A stretch of 8,730 nt of DNA, taken from assembly GCA_016287035.1 (NCBI GenBank), contig JAEEVI010000157.1, positions 1-8,730 on the forward strand, given 5' to 3'. Origin of the DNA: Bacillota bacterium (lineage in GTDB: Bacteria; Bacillota; Clostridia; Peptostreptococcales; Anaerovoracaceae). Under the pieces are notes generated by a model. The model was not told where the DNA came from. It was given only the letters and a program-made list of their open reading frames with translations, and did no database searches. Of the stretch, positions 1-6,113 are shown one piece after another; within the stretch, counting starts at the first letter, position 1, and the number at the start of each line of letters is the position of its first letter. A program made the translations under genes and the position numbers.

Positions 1-1040
1 TGCTCATGTTCTTCACGTCCGGAACGTCCGGATATCCGAAGCTTGCCGCGCACAATTACAGATACCCGCTCGGCCACTACATCACCGCGAAATACTGGCA
101 GAGGGTCGACCCGAACGGACTGCACCTCACGATATCCGATACCGGCTGGGCAAAGGCGTCGTGGGGCAAGATATACGGCCAGTGGCTCAGCGAGGCCGCG
201 ATCTTCGTGTACGATTTCGAGCGCTTCGACGCCGCGAAGATACTCCCGCTGTTCGCGAAGTATCACATAACGACGTTCTGCGCGCCTCCGACGATGTACA
301 GGATGCTCATAAAGCAGGATCTTTCGAATTACGACCTCAGCTCCATAAAGCACGCGAGCATAGCCGGCGAAGCTCTCAACCCCGAGGTGTTCCGCCAGTT
401 CGAGGCGGCTACGGGCCTTCAGATAATGGAGGGCTTCGGCCAGTCCGAGTCGACCGTCATAATAGCGAACCTCGCGGGCGCGTCGCACAAGATCGGATCC
501 ATGGGACGCCCCGTGCCCCTTTACGACGTGCATCTGCTCACGCAGGACGGCTCCGAGGCAGCCGTCGGCGAGAACGGAGAGATCTGCATAAACATCAAGG
601 ACGGCATACCGTGCGGGCTCGCGTACGAATACCTCAATACCCCGGAAGCCACCGCGGACACGTGGAAGAACGGCTGGTACCACACCGGCGACCTCGCCTG
701 GAAGGACGAGGACGGCTTCCTCTGGTACGTCGGGCGCGCTGACGACGTCATCAAGTCCTCCGGCTACCGCATCGGACCCTTCGAGATCGAGAACGTCATC
801 ATGGAGCTTCCGTACGTGCTCGAATGCGGCGTATCGGCGGCTCCCGACGACATAAGGGGACAGGTCGTAAAGGCCAGCATCGTGCTCGTGAAGGGCACGG
901 AACCCACCGAGGAGCTCAAGAAGGAGATCCAGAACTACGTCAAGAAGCACACCGCTCCGTACAAGTATCCGAGGATAATCGTCTTCAAGGACGAGCTCCC
1001 CAAGACCGTGAGCGGAAAGATAATGCGCAACAAGCTTTAG
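1..1040 (+). CDS. AMP-forming acyl-CoA synthetase, medium-chain/acetyl-CoA synthetase-like (5' end outside the window)
   Basis: This is the C-terminal part of an ANL-superfamily ligase that activates a carboxylic acid to acyl-AMP and then acyl-CoA. The frame is already open at base 3, so the start and roughly the first 200 residues lie upstream. The visible part begins at the ATP-binding loop FFTSGTSGYPK (bases 9-41). It continues with an aromatic-rich ISDTGWAKASWGK stretch, the GFGQSES motif (A5-like), YHTGDLAWKDEDGFLWYVGRADD (A7/A8 hinge, given here by its ends: YHTGD and GRADD), and the C-terminal SGKIMR with the A10 lysine at 1017-1019. The SDTGW and SGYRIGPFEIE stretches resemble medium-chain acyl-CoA synthetases (ACSM type) more than the FadD group. 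The acid used cannot be told from sequence. Stop TAG is at 1038-1040. A DUF362 gene follows after 16 bases, probably in the same operon. Confidence 0.93.
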   Translation, partial: LMFFTSGTSGYPKLAAHNYRYPLGHYITAKYWQRVDPNGLHLTISDTGWAKASWGKIYGQWLSEAAIFVYDFERFDAAKILPLFAKYHITTFCAPPTMYRMLIKQDLSNYDLSSIKHASIAGEALNPEVFRQFEAATGLQIMEGFGQSESTVIIANLAGASHKIGSMGRPVPLYDVHLLTQDGSEAAVGENGEICINIKDGIPCGLAYEYLNTPEATADTWKNGWYHTGDLAWKDEDGFLWYVGRADDVIKSSGYRIGPFEIENVIMELPYVLECGVSAAPDDIRGQVVKASIVLVKGTEPTEELKKEIQNYVKKHTAPYKYPRIIVFKDELPKTVSGKIMRNKL

Positions 1041-1056
1041 GAGGCTTTGAGAGGGA

Positions 1057-2190
1057 ATGGACAGCGAGAGCAGATCGAAGGTCGTCGTCGTACCCTGCCG
1101 TTCGTACGACAGGGACGAGGTGAGGCAGGCCGTGAGGACGGGCGTGGACATGCTCGGCGGCATGCAGCGCTTCGCGCGCCCCGGCGAGAAGATCCTCGTA
1201 AAGCCCAATTTCCTGTGGGCTTCCGATCCCGACAGCGCCATAATAACGCATCCGTCGGTCATAAGCGCGGTGCTGGAGCTCGTCTCCGAGGCCGGCTGCG
1301 CGGAGATAAAATGCGGGGATTCGCCGTCGCACGGCGCGAGCGTGAAGGCCGCTGAAAAGGCAGGCCTTGGTCCGGAGGATCTCTTCGGAGCGGAGCTCGC
1401 GGACATGTCGCGCGAGGTGAAGACGCCGTTCCCCGAAGGGCTGACGGCGAAGGAGTTCTATTTCGTGTCCGAGGCTCTGTGGGCCGACGGGATCATAAAC
1501 GTCTGCAAGATGAAGACGCACGCGCTCGAGCGCATAACCGGCGCGGTCAAGAACGTCTACGGCCTCATCTGCGGCTACCGCAAGGCGGCGGGGCACGTCG
1601 AGTATCCCAACGACGGCATATTCGCAAGGATGCTGTGCGACATACACAGATGCCTTAAGCCGCGCCTGCACATAATGGACGGCGTAGTGGCCATGGAGGG
1701 CAACGGTCCCTCCGCGGGAAAGCCCGCGCGCATGAACGTGCTGCTGTTCTCGGAAGACCCCGTGGCTCTCGACACTGTCTTCTGCCGTCTCATAAACATC
1801 GACCCGCAGCTGATCCCCACGAACGTTCAGGGGCAGAACATGGGCGTCGGGATATGCGATCCGTCGCGCATCGACGTCGAGGTCGCGGGCGGCGAGGCTC
1901 TCGAGAGCTTCGTAAACAGAAATTTCGACGTGTCCAAGAACAGGTCGCTCATCTCCGTGCTCGGACGCTTTTCTACGCTGTCGAAGCGCCTGTCGAGCAG
2001 GCCGTACATAAAGAAGGACCTCTGCGTGAGGTGCGGCATGTGCGCGAAGCACTGCCCGGTGCCCGGAAGCGCCGTCAATTTCAGAGACGAAGGCAAGCCG
2101 CCGGTGTACGATTACATGAAGTGCATCCGCTGCTACTGCTGCCAGGAGATCTGCCCGCAGAAGGCTATCGCCGTTAAAGGCTTCAGATAA
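1057..2190 (+). CDS. DUF362 domain protein with C-terminal 2x[4Fe-4S] ferredoxin domain
   Basis: A 377-residue soluble protein of the DUF362 family, whose biochemical role is not established. Residues about 8-290 form the DUF362 domain. Hallmarks are ILVKPNFL (46-53), KMKTHALERITGAVKNVYG (151-169) and DGVVAMEGNGPSAGKP (208-223). Residues 318-372 form a bacterial-type ferredoxin domain with two complete C-x2-C-x2-C-x3-CP clusters: C323/C326/C329/C333 and C356/C359/C362/C366. It should therefore hold two [4Fe-4S] clusters and take part in electron transfer or redox sensing, which is inference. The ATG at 1057 has GAGAGGGA just upstream, and AGGAGG at 1039-1044 overlaps the stop of the previous gene, so translation is probably coupled. 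No signal peptide or membrane segment is seen. It is co-transcribed with the acyl-CoA synthetase upstream on spacing alone. Confidence 0.9.
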   Translation: MDSESRSKVVVVPCRSYDRDEVRQAVRTGVDMLGGMQRFARPGEKILVKPNFLWASDPDSAIITHPSVISAVLELVSEAGCAEIKCGDSPSHGASVKAAEKAGLGPEDLFGAELADMSREVKTPFPEGLTAKEFYFVSEALWADGIINVCKMKTHALERITGAVKNVYGLICGYRKAAGHVEYPNDGIFARMLCDIHRCLKPRLHIMDGVVAMEGNGPSAGKPARMNVLLFSEDPVALDTVFCRLINIDPQLIPTNVQGQNMGVGICDPSRIDVEVAGGEALESFVNRNFDVSKNRSLISVLGRFSTLSKRLSSRPYIKKDLCVRCGMCAKHCPVPGSAVNFRDEGKPPVYDYMKCIRCYCCQEICPQKAIAVKGFR

Positions 2191-2200
2191 GTTTTCCCTA

Positions 2201-2229
2201 TTGACACATAAAGCCTCGCGGAGTAAACT
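2201..2229 (+). promoter_or_regulatory. Sigma-70-type promoter of the marR-acyl-CoA synthetase unit
   Basis: A perfect -35 box TTGACA lies at 2201-2206 and a -10 box TAAACT at 2224-2229, with a 17-base spacer. The predicted start of transcription is near 2236, about 48 bases before the marR start codon. The AT-rich bases here stand out from the GC-rich coding DNA on both sides. A promoter with the same two hexamers and the same spacer occurs before the aromatic operon. Confidence 0.8.
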
Positions 2230-2239
2230 CTATTCATGA

Positions 2240-2262
2240 TTTAGTTAGACCATCTAACTAAA
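2240..2262 (+). promoter_or_regulatory. Candidate MarR operator, perfect 10-bp inverted repeat
   Basis: The arms TTTAGTTAGA (2240-2249) and TCTAACTAAA (2253-2262) are exact reverse complements separated by CCA. The site begins about 4 bases after the predicted transcription start and ends 21 bases before the marR start codon. MarR dimers typically bind palindromes of this size beside their own promoter, so negative autoregulation by the product of the next gene is the natural reading (inference). There is no T-run after it, so it is not a terminator. Confidence 0.75.
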
Positions 2263-2283
2263 AATCACCGCTCCGGAGGCGCC

Positions 2284-2760
2284 ATGGCATTCGTTCGCAA
2301 CAAATATACCGACGTCCTTATCAGGTCATATTACAACGCGCTTCTGCTCGACGAGACGAAGCGCAGGTTCTCGAGGGCCACGACGAATTTCAGGGGAAGG
2401 GACACGCTGCAGTTCCTGTACGACGCGGACGGGGACGGGAGAGGCTTCCGCACGCAGAGCGAGATCGCGGACCATCTCAGGATAACGAGGCCGTCCTGCA
2501 CCGTGCTGGTAAAGAAGCTCGAGAGCATGGGCTACGTCACTCGGAGCAGGAACGAGGAGGACGAGCGCAGCACGCAGGTCCGTCTAACGCGCAGGGGCAG
2601 GCTCATAACGGCGTATCACATAATAAACAGGCAGAACATGGTCGGCGAGCTGCTCAGCGGATTTACGGAAGAGGAGCAGGAGATCATATACAGGGGCTTC
2701 GTAAGGCTCAACAAGGTCTTCGAGGACCAGATAAGCGGTTCCGAACGCGGCGCGCTTTAG
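2284..2760 (+). CDS. MarR-family transcriptional regulator
   Basis: A 158-residue winged-helix DNA-binding protein of the usual MarR length. The N-terminal helix (about 5-30) and C-terminal helices (about 105-150) should form the dimer interface. The helix-turn-helix covers about 57-83 (TQSEIADHLRITRPSCTVLVKKLESMGY), where bases and spacing match the family; only its ends, TQSEIA and LESMGY, need be checked. The wing spans 85-103 and holds the typical D-x-R of MarR proteins (D93, R95), followed by LTRRGR. The ATG at 2284 has CGGAGG at 2274-2279, a rather short 4-base gap. The gene lies directly behind a promoter and a perfect palindrome, and 60 bases before an acyl-CoA ligase gene. It probably represses both genes and may respond to the ligase substrate or acyl-CoA product; this ligand is a guess from context. 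Confidence 0.92.
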   Translation: MAFVRNKYTDVLIRSYYNALLLDETKRRFSRATTNFRGRDTLQFLYDADGDGRGFRTQSEIADHLRITRPSCTVLVKKLESMGYVTRSRNEEDERSTQVRLTRRGRLITAYHIINRQNMVGELLSGFTEEEQEIIYRGFVRLNKVFEDQISGSERGAL

Positions 2761-2820
2761 AGGCCGCCGCATCAAGATAGATCGGGTGTTATCTACGCAG
2801 AAGTATTGAAGGAGAAGACA

Positions 2821-4665
2821 ATGGTACAGGTAAGCGCGGAAGAATACAGAAAGATGTGCGAGGACGACAGGCAGTGGGCGCAGAAGATAATCGACGCCAT
2901 ACATAACGACCCCCGTCCGTTCGTAAAATACAAGGATCAGCGGCTCATCACCACGATAAGGGACATCCTCGTGGATTCCGCGAAGATCTTCCCGGACAAC
3001 GTCGCGTTCTACACGAAGTTCGAGAAGGGCCCCTACAAGCAGATAACGTACAAGGAATTCCTGGACGACGTCAACGCGCTGGGAACTGCGTTCCACGACC
3101 TCGGGCTCAAGGATAACAGGGTCGCGATCATCGGCGACACCAACTACACCTGGAGCATCGCGGACCTGGCGGTATGCTGCGGCACGGGCATCGCGGTCCC
3201 TCTCGACAGGGAACTGCCGTACGCCGATCTCAAGAACCTCATCATCGAGTCGGGCTCCACGGCCGTCAGCTTCGACAAGCGCCACGAGCCCATCTTCGCG
3301 AAGATGATGGCTGAAGGCGATACGCCGCTCCGCACCCTCATCGCGCAGCAGGAGCACGAGGACAGGACCGTCGAGACCGAGTGCGGCTCCGTCACGGTGC
3401 TCTCGCAGTGGAAGCTCCTCGAAAGGGGCAAAGAGCTCGTCGCCTCCGGCGACAGGAGGTTCATCGACGCCCAGATCGATTCGCGCGAGATGTCCATACT
3501 GCTCTTCACCTCCGGAACGACGGGGATGGCCAAGGGCATAATGCTCTCGCACAGAAACATCTGCGCCGACATCATGATCGCTCCGACGGTGCTAGCCGTT
3601 TATCCTAACGACATATTCTTCAGCGTGCTTCCGATACATCACACGTACGAATACTGCTGCGATTTCCTGATGCCGATCTACAAGGGCGCCGCGATAGCTC
3701 ACTGCGAAGGCCTCAAGTACATCGTGAGGAACATGCAGGAGGCTCATCCGACGATGCTCCTGGCGGTACCGGCGATATACGAGGCTCTCAACAAGCAGAT
3801 CTGGAAGGGCATAAGGGCAAAGGGCAAGGAAGCCACCGCGAAGAAGGGCATAAAGCTCTCGCTGTTCTTCCGCAGGAAGCTCCATATCGACATCTCCGAC
3901 ATGTTCTTCAAGGAGATAAAGCAGACCGTGGGCGGAAAGATGAGGCTGTTCATAACCGGCGGCGCCGCGATCAACCCCGCGATACTCGACAACTTCCAGG
4001 CGTTCGGAATAAACGCCGTACAGGGCTACGGCCTGTCCGAGTGCGCTCCGATGGGCGCCCTCAACCCCGACACCGCCCCGAAGTCGCATTCGATAGGCGT
4101 CCACTTCCCGGGCTGCGACGCGATGATCTTCCAGCCGGGTCCCGACGGGATCGGCGAGATCTGCCTCCAGGGCGAGAACGTAATGCTCGGATACTACAAC
4201 AGGCCCGACCTCACAGCCGAGACCGTCCGCGACGGCTGGCTCCACACCGGAGACCTCGGCTACATCGACAAGGACGGCTACATCGTCATCACCGGCCGCG
4301 CCAAGAACGTCATCATCACGAACAACGGAAAGAACGTATTCCCCGAAGAGCTCGAGTATCAGCTCTGCCTCGCCGACGAGATCTCCGAGGCGATGGTCTT
4401 CCAGGAGGATTCCGAGAACAAGGAGGACACGCAGATCGCCGCCACGATCGTTCCCGACTGGGAGAGGCTGCGCGAGCTCATAGGAAACGACGCCGACGAC
4501 GCGGACAAGGTGTTCAAGTACATCTGGGGCCTCGTTGACAAGGTCAACGACGAGAACCCGGGCTACAAGATGATCCGCCGCATACTCATCCGTCATACGC
4601 CGCTGGAGAAGAACACCTCCAACAAGGTCGTGCGCTTCCTGCCCGGAAACAGGGAGGCCAACTGA
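2821..4665 (+). CDS. Long-chain-type fatty acid-CoA ligase (AMP-forming acyl-CoA synthetase)
   Basis: A complete 614-residue ANL ligase that makes acyl-CoA from a carboxylate, ATP and CoA. The length and the N-terminal region suit the long-chain (FadD15/ACSBG-like) group, not the short medium-chain type at the window start. Visible motifs: ATP loop LLFTSGTTGMAKG (227-239), GGAAIN before the acyl pocket, GYGLSE (402-407), GWLHTGD (472-478), GRAKN (492-496), and the C-terminal SNKVVRF with the A10-type lysine K602. The ATG at 2821 is preferred to an in-frame TTG at 2806 because AAGGAG (2809-2814) sits 6 bases before it. No terminator separates it from marR, so the two likely form one transcript. 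It has no signal peptide or clear membrane segment. Chain length and substrate cannot be fixed from sequence. Confidence 0.93.
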   Translation: MVQVSAEEYRKMCEDDRQWAQKIIDAIHNDPRPFVKYKDQRLITTIRDILVDSAKIFPDNVAFYTKFEKGPYKQITYKEFLDDVNALGTAFHDLGLKDNRVAIIGDTNYTWSIADLAVCCGTGIAVPLDRELPYADLKNLIIESGSTAVSFDKRHEPIFAKMMAEGDTPLRTLIAQQEHEDRTVETECGSVTVLSQWKLLERGKELVASGDRRFIDAQIDSREMSILLFTSGTTGMAKGIMLSHRNICADIMIAPTVLAVYPNDIFFSVLPIHHTYEYCCDFLMPIYKGAAIAHCEGLKYIVRNMQEAHPTMLLAVPAIYEALNKQIWKGIRAKGKEATAKKGIKLSLFFRRKLHIDISDMFFKEIKQTVGGKMRLFITGGAAINPAILDNFQAFGINAVQGYGLSECAPMGALNPDTAPKSHSIGVHFPGCDAMIFQPGPDGIGEICLQGENVMLGYYNRPDLTAETVRDGWLHTGDLGYIDKDGYIVITGRAKNVIITNNGKNVFPEELEYQLCLADEISEAMVFQEDSENKEDTQIAATIVPDWERLRELIGNDADDADKVFKYIWGLVDKVNDENPGYKMIRRILIRHTPLEKNTSNKVVRFLPGNREAN

Positions 4666-4679
4666 CAGGCTTCGCCAAG

Positions 4680-4692
4680 TTGTGATTCACAA
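4680..4692 (+). promoter_or_regulatory. Short palindrome over the fprA -35 box
   Basis: TTGTGA and TCACAA are exact reverse complements around a single T. The right arm overlaps the -35 hexamer of the fprA promoter. The half-sites look like those of CRP/FNR and Rex, but those families need about 6 bases between the half-sites, so the regulator is unknown. The palindrome is short and could be chance. Confidence 0.35.
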
Positions 4693-4715
4693 TACCGCGC
4701 GCCGTGTGGTATAAT
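4686..4715 (+). promoter_or_regulatory. fprA: Promoter of fprA
   Basis: The -10 box TATAAT (4710-4715) is a perfect consensus. A TTCACA at 4686-4691 matches the -35 consensus at 5 of 6 positions, with an 18-base spacer. Transcription should start near 4722, inside the following 20-bp palindrome. This gives a leader of about 50 bases before the fprA ATG. The -10 box is also part of the left arm of a long hairpin. Confidence 0.7.
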
Positions 4716-4756
4716 CAATAGTCAACTATTGATCGCCGCACGGCGCGTTTTGTTTT
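4698..4756 (+). terminator. Long hairpin with T-rich tail after the acyl-CoA ligase gene, overlapping the fprA promoter
   Basis: CGCGCCGTG (4698-4706) pairs exactly with CACGGCGCG (4739-4747). Pairing continues inward with 4707-4710 against 4735-4738 (two G-C and two G-U pairs). After a small internal loop, ATCAATAGT (4714-4722) pairs with ACTATTGAT (4725-4733). TTTTGTTTT follows at 4748-4756. This has the form of an intrinsic terminator for transcripts arriving from the ligase gene 33 bases upstream. A transcript started at the internal promoter lacks the left arm and should not terminate here. Confidence 0.6.
4714..4733 (+). promoter_or_regulatory. Candidate operator, 20-bp palindrome over the fprA -10 box and start site
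   Basis: ATCAATAGT (4714-4722) and ACTATTGAT (4725-4733) are exact reverse complements with CA between them. The left arm includes the last two bases of the TATAAT box and the predicted start of transcription, an ideal place for repression. The pattern differs from the palindrome before marR, so a different regulator is likely. It may instead serve only as the apical stem of the terminator-like hairpin. Confidence 0.5.
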
Positions 4757-4770
4757 CAGGAAGGTCAGCA

Positions 4771-5934
4771 ATGGAAAAGATCACGAACGATATCTTCTAC
4801 GCGGGAGTGAACGATCACGAGATCGATCTGTTCGAAGGGCAGTACATCGTTCCCCTCGGGATGGCATACAATTCATACGTTATAATCGACGAGAAGATCG
4901 CGGTCATAGACAGCGTCGGCGGAAGCTTCGCGGACGAATGGCTCGGAAAGATCGAGGAGATCTGCGCGGGAAGAACGCCCGACTACCTCGTCGTCCAGCA
5001 CATGGAGCCGGATCATTCGGCTAACCTGCATCTGTTCATGGAGAAGTATCCGAACGCGCAGATCGCGGCGTCCGCCAAGGCGTGGCCGCTCATGAAGGCG
5101 TTCAACGGCAGCGACTACGAAGGAAGGAGCATCACCGCTGCGGACGGCGGCGAGCTGGAGCTCGGCGCGCACACGCTGCGTTTCATAGCGGCTCCGATGG
5201 TCCACTGGCCCGAGGTCATAATGACCTACGACGATAAGGACAAGGTCCTCTTCTCGGCCGACGCCTTCGGCAAGTTCGGAGCGCTCGACACGGTCGACCC
5301 GGAGGGGTGGCTCTGCGAGGCGCGCCGCTACTATTTCGGCATCGTCGGAAAATACGGCGCACAGGTGCAGCAGGTCCTCAAAAAGGCCGCCGCTCTCGAC
5401 ATCAGCGCCATCTGCCCGCTCCACGGACCCGTGCTCTCCGAGGACCTCGGATACTACACCGGCATATACGACACCTGGTCGTCCTACGGCGTCGAGACGC
5501 CGGGCATCGGCATCTTCTACAGCACCGTGTACGGTCATACGAGAAAGGCTGCCGAGCTTCTCAAAGAAAAGCTGCTCGAAAAGGGCTGCCCGAAGGTCGC
5601 GCTCATAGATCTCGCCAGAGAGGACTGGGCAGAGAACGTCGAGGACGCGTTCCGCTACGCGAAGATAGTCCTCGCGACCACGACCTACTGCAACGATATT
5701 TTCCCTGTCATGAGGCAGTTCATCGACCACCTCGTGGAAAGAGGGTATCAGAACCGCACGATCGCTTTCATCGAGAACGGAAGCTGGGCTCCGACAGCCG
5801 CCAAGAAGATGAAGGAGCTCCTGTCCGGATGCAAGAACACCTCTTTCATCGACGGCGCGGTCACGATCAGATCCGCCATGACGCCGGAAAACGAGGCTCA
5901 GATAGAAGCCCTCGCCGACGCTCTCATGGCCTGA
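4771..5934 (+). CDS. fprA: Flavodiiron protein (A-type flavoprotein, oxygen and/or nitric oxide reductase)
   Basis: A 387-residue cytoplasmic protein of the usual core length for this family. Members reduce O2 to water, or NO to N2O, with electrons from rubredoxin or a flavin reductase, and protect anaerobes. Residues 1-240 are the metallo-beta-lactamase-like diiron domain. Its ligands are visible: HMEPDH (H77, E79, D81, H82), H145 in APMVHWPE, D164 in FSADAFGKFG, and H218 in CPLHGP. Residues about 246-387 are a flavodoxin domain with the FMN loop YSTVYGHT (250-257). No rubredoxin domain is fused at the C-terminus. The ATG at 4771 is chosen because AGGAAGG (4758-4764) lies 6 bases before it; an in-frame ATT at 4729 lies inside the regulatory hairpin. 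It has its own promoter and seems to be a single-gene unit. Whether O2 or NO is preferred cannot be told. Confidence 0.95.
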   Translation: MEKITNDIFYAGVNDHEIDLFEGQYIVPLGMAYNSYVIIDEKIAVIDSVGGSFADEWLGKIEEICAGRTPDYLVVQHMEPDHSANLHLFMEKYPNAQIAASAKAWPLMKAFNGSDYEGRSITAADGGELELGAHTLRFIAAPMVHWPEVIMTYDDKDKVLFSADAFGKFGALDTVDPEGWLCEARRYYFGIVGKYGAQVQQVLKKAAALDISAICPLHGPVLSEDLGYYTGIYDTWSSYGVETPGIGIFYSTVYGHTRKAAELLKEKLLEKGCPKVALIDLAREDWAENVEDAFRYAKIVLATTTYCNDIFPVMRQFIDHLVERGYQNRTIAFIENGSWAPTAAKKMKELLSGCKNTSFIDGAVTIRSAMTPENEAQIEALADALMA

Positions 5935-5966
5935 CCGACGCCCGGTCCGCGCGCCCTGCGATTTTT
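5933..5966 (+). terminator. Weak hairpin plus T-run after fprA (doubtful terminator)
   Basis: GACCG (5933-5937, overlapping the stop codon) pairs with CGGTC (5943-5947) around a 5-base loop. TTTTT follows only at 5962-5966, some 14 bases later, which is too far for a standard intrinsic terminator. No better terminator is seen between fprA and the aromatic operon, so some readthrough into the attenuator is possible. Confidence 0.25.
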
Positions 5967-5987
5967 CTTGACAACGCCTGCGCGCGG
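5947..5987 (+). repeat. 8-bp inverted repeat straddling the aro promoter -35 box
   Basis: CCGCGCGC (5947-5954) and GCGCGCGG (5980-5987) are exact reverse complements, with centres 33 bases apart (about three helical turns). One arm lies upstream of the -35 box and the other lies in the spacer between -35 and -10. It could be a split operator, but CG-rich repeats are common in such DNA, so this is only a candidate. Confidence 0.3.
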
Positions 5988-5996
5988 TTGTAAACT
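5968..5996 (+). promoter_or_regulatory. Sigma-70-type promoter of the aroF-tyrA-aroB operon
   Basis: TTGACA (5968-5973) and TAAACT (5991-5996) are separated by 17 bases. Transcription should begin near 6003, giving a leader RNA of about 175 bases before aroF. The leader peptide's ribosome site begins about 8 bases after the predicted start. The hexamers and spacing equal those of the promoter before marR. Confidence 0.82.
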
Positions 5997-6021
5997 GGAC
6001 GCATCATTTTGGGAGACCGTG

Positions 6022-6099
6022 ATGAACAGAAACACTTTCGCTTTTTACGCATACTATTATTTCGGCTTTACCGGCAGCTGCGGTAGGGATAATTTGTGA
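6022..6099 (+). CDS. Phe/Tyr-rich leader peptide controlling the aroF operon by attenuation
   Basis: A 25-codon reading frame starts with ATG at 6022, has GGGAGA (6011-6016) 5 bases before it, and ends with TGA at 6097-6099. Residues 6-16 read FAFYAYYYFGF: four Phe and four Tyr in eleven codons, with no Trp. The peptide itself probably has no function. A ribosome that slows at these codons (6037-6069) because charged tRNA-Phe or tRNA-Tyr is scarce would cover the left arm of the pause hairpin (6068-6073) and free 6081-6097 to form the antiterminator. A ribosome that reaches the stop codon would cover 6081-6097 and let the terminator form. The position of the stop codon at the end of the antiterminator arm supports this reading. 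The frame is too small for standard gene finders. It lies between a strong promoter and a terminator directly before DAHP synthase. Confidence 0.9.
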   Translation: MNRNTFAFYAYYYFGFTGSCGRDNL

Positions 6100-6113
6100 T
6101 GCGTAGGGCGAAG
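6036..6113 (+). promoter_or_regulatory. Protector stem and pause hairpin of the attenuator
   Basis: TACGCAT (6046-6052), inside the leader-peptide codons, pairs exactly with ATGCGTA (6099-6105). Two G-U pairs, a 2-base bulge and TTCGC (6037-6041) with GCGAA (6108-6112) extend this to about 14 pairs. Within its loop, TACCG (6069-6073) pairs with CGGTA (6081-6085) around GCAGCTG, an apparent pause hairpin. Together they hold the left antiterminator arm when the leader is not being translated, so the default should be termination. This is deduced from complementarity only; no folding energy was computed. Confidence 0.65.

Noticed and set aside
985..2052. Long antisense open frame opposite the DUF362 gene, and similar ones at 2584-3552, 3592-4596, 4873-5730 and 6906-7781
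   Set aside because: They lie opposite well-supported genes, have Arg/His/Val-rich compositions without recognizable motifs, and result from the GC-rich third positions of the true genes.
2778..2795. TAGAT...ATCTA inverted repeat between marR and the ligase gene
   Set aside because: Arms of only 5 bp with an 8-base gap and no T-run: not a terminator, and too weak to call an operator.
2806..2820. TTG start five codons before the long-chain acyl-CoA ligase ATG
   Set aside because: It overlaps the AAGGAG ribosome site that serves the ATG at 2821.
4680..4692. Rex or CRP/FNR binding site
   Set aside because: The half-sites match but are separated by 1 base instead of about 6, so only an unassigned palindrome is reported.
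4729..4770. Upstream in-frame ATT start adding 14 residues to fprA
   Set aside because: It lies inside the palindrome/hairpin with no ribosome site. The ATG at 4771 has AGGAAGG at proper distance and matches the family N-terminus.
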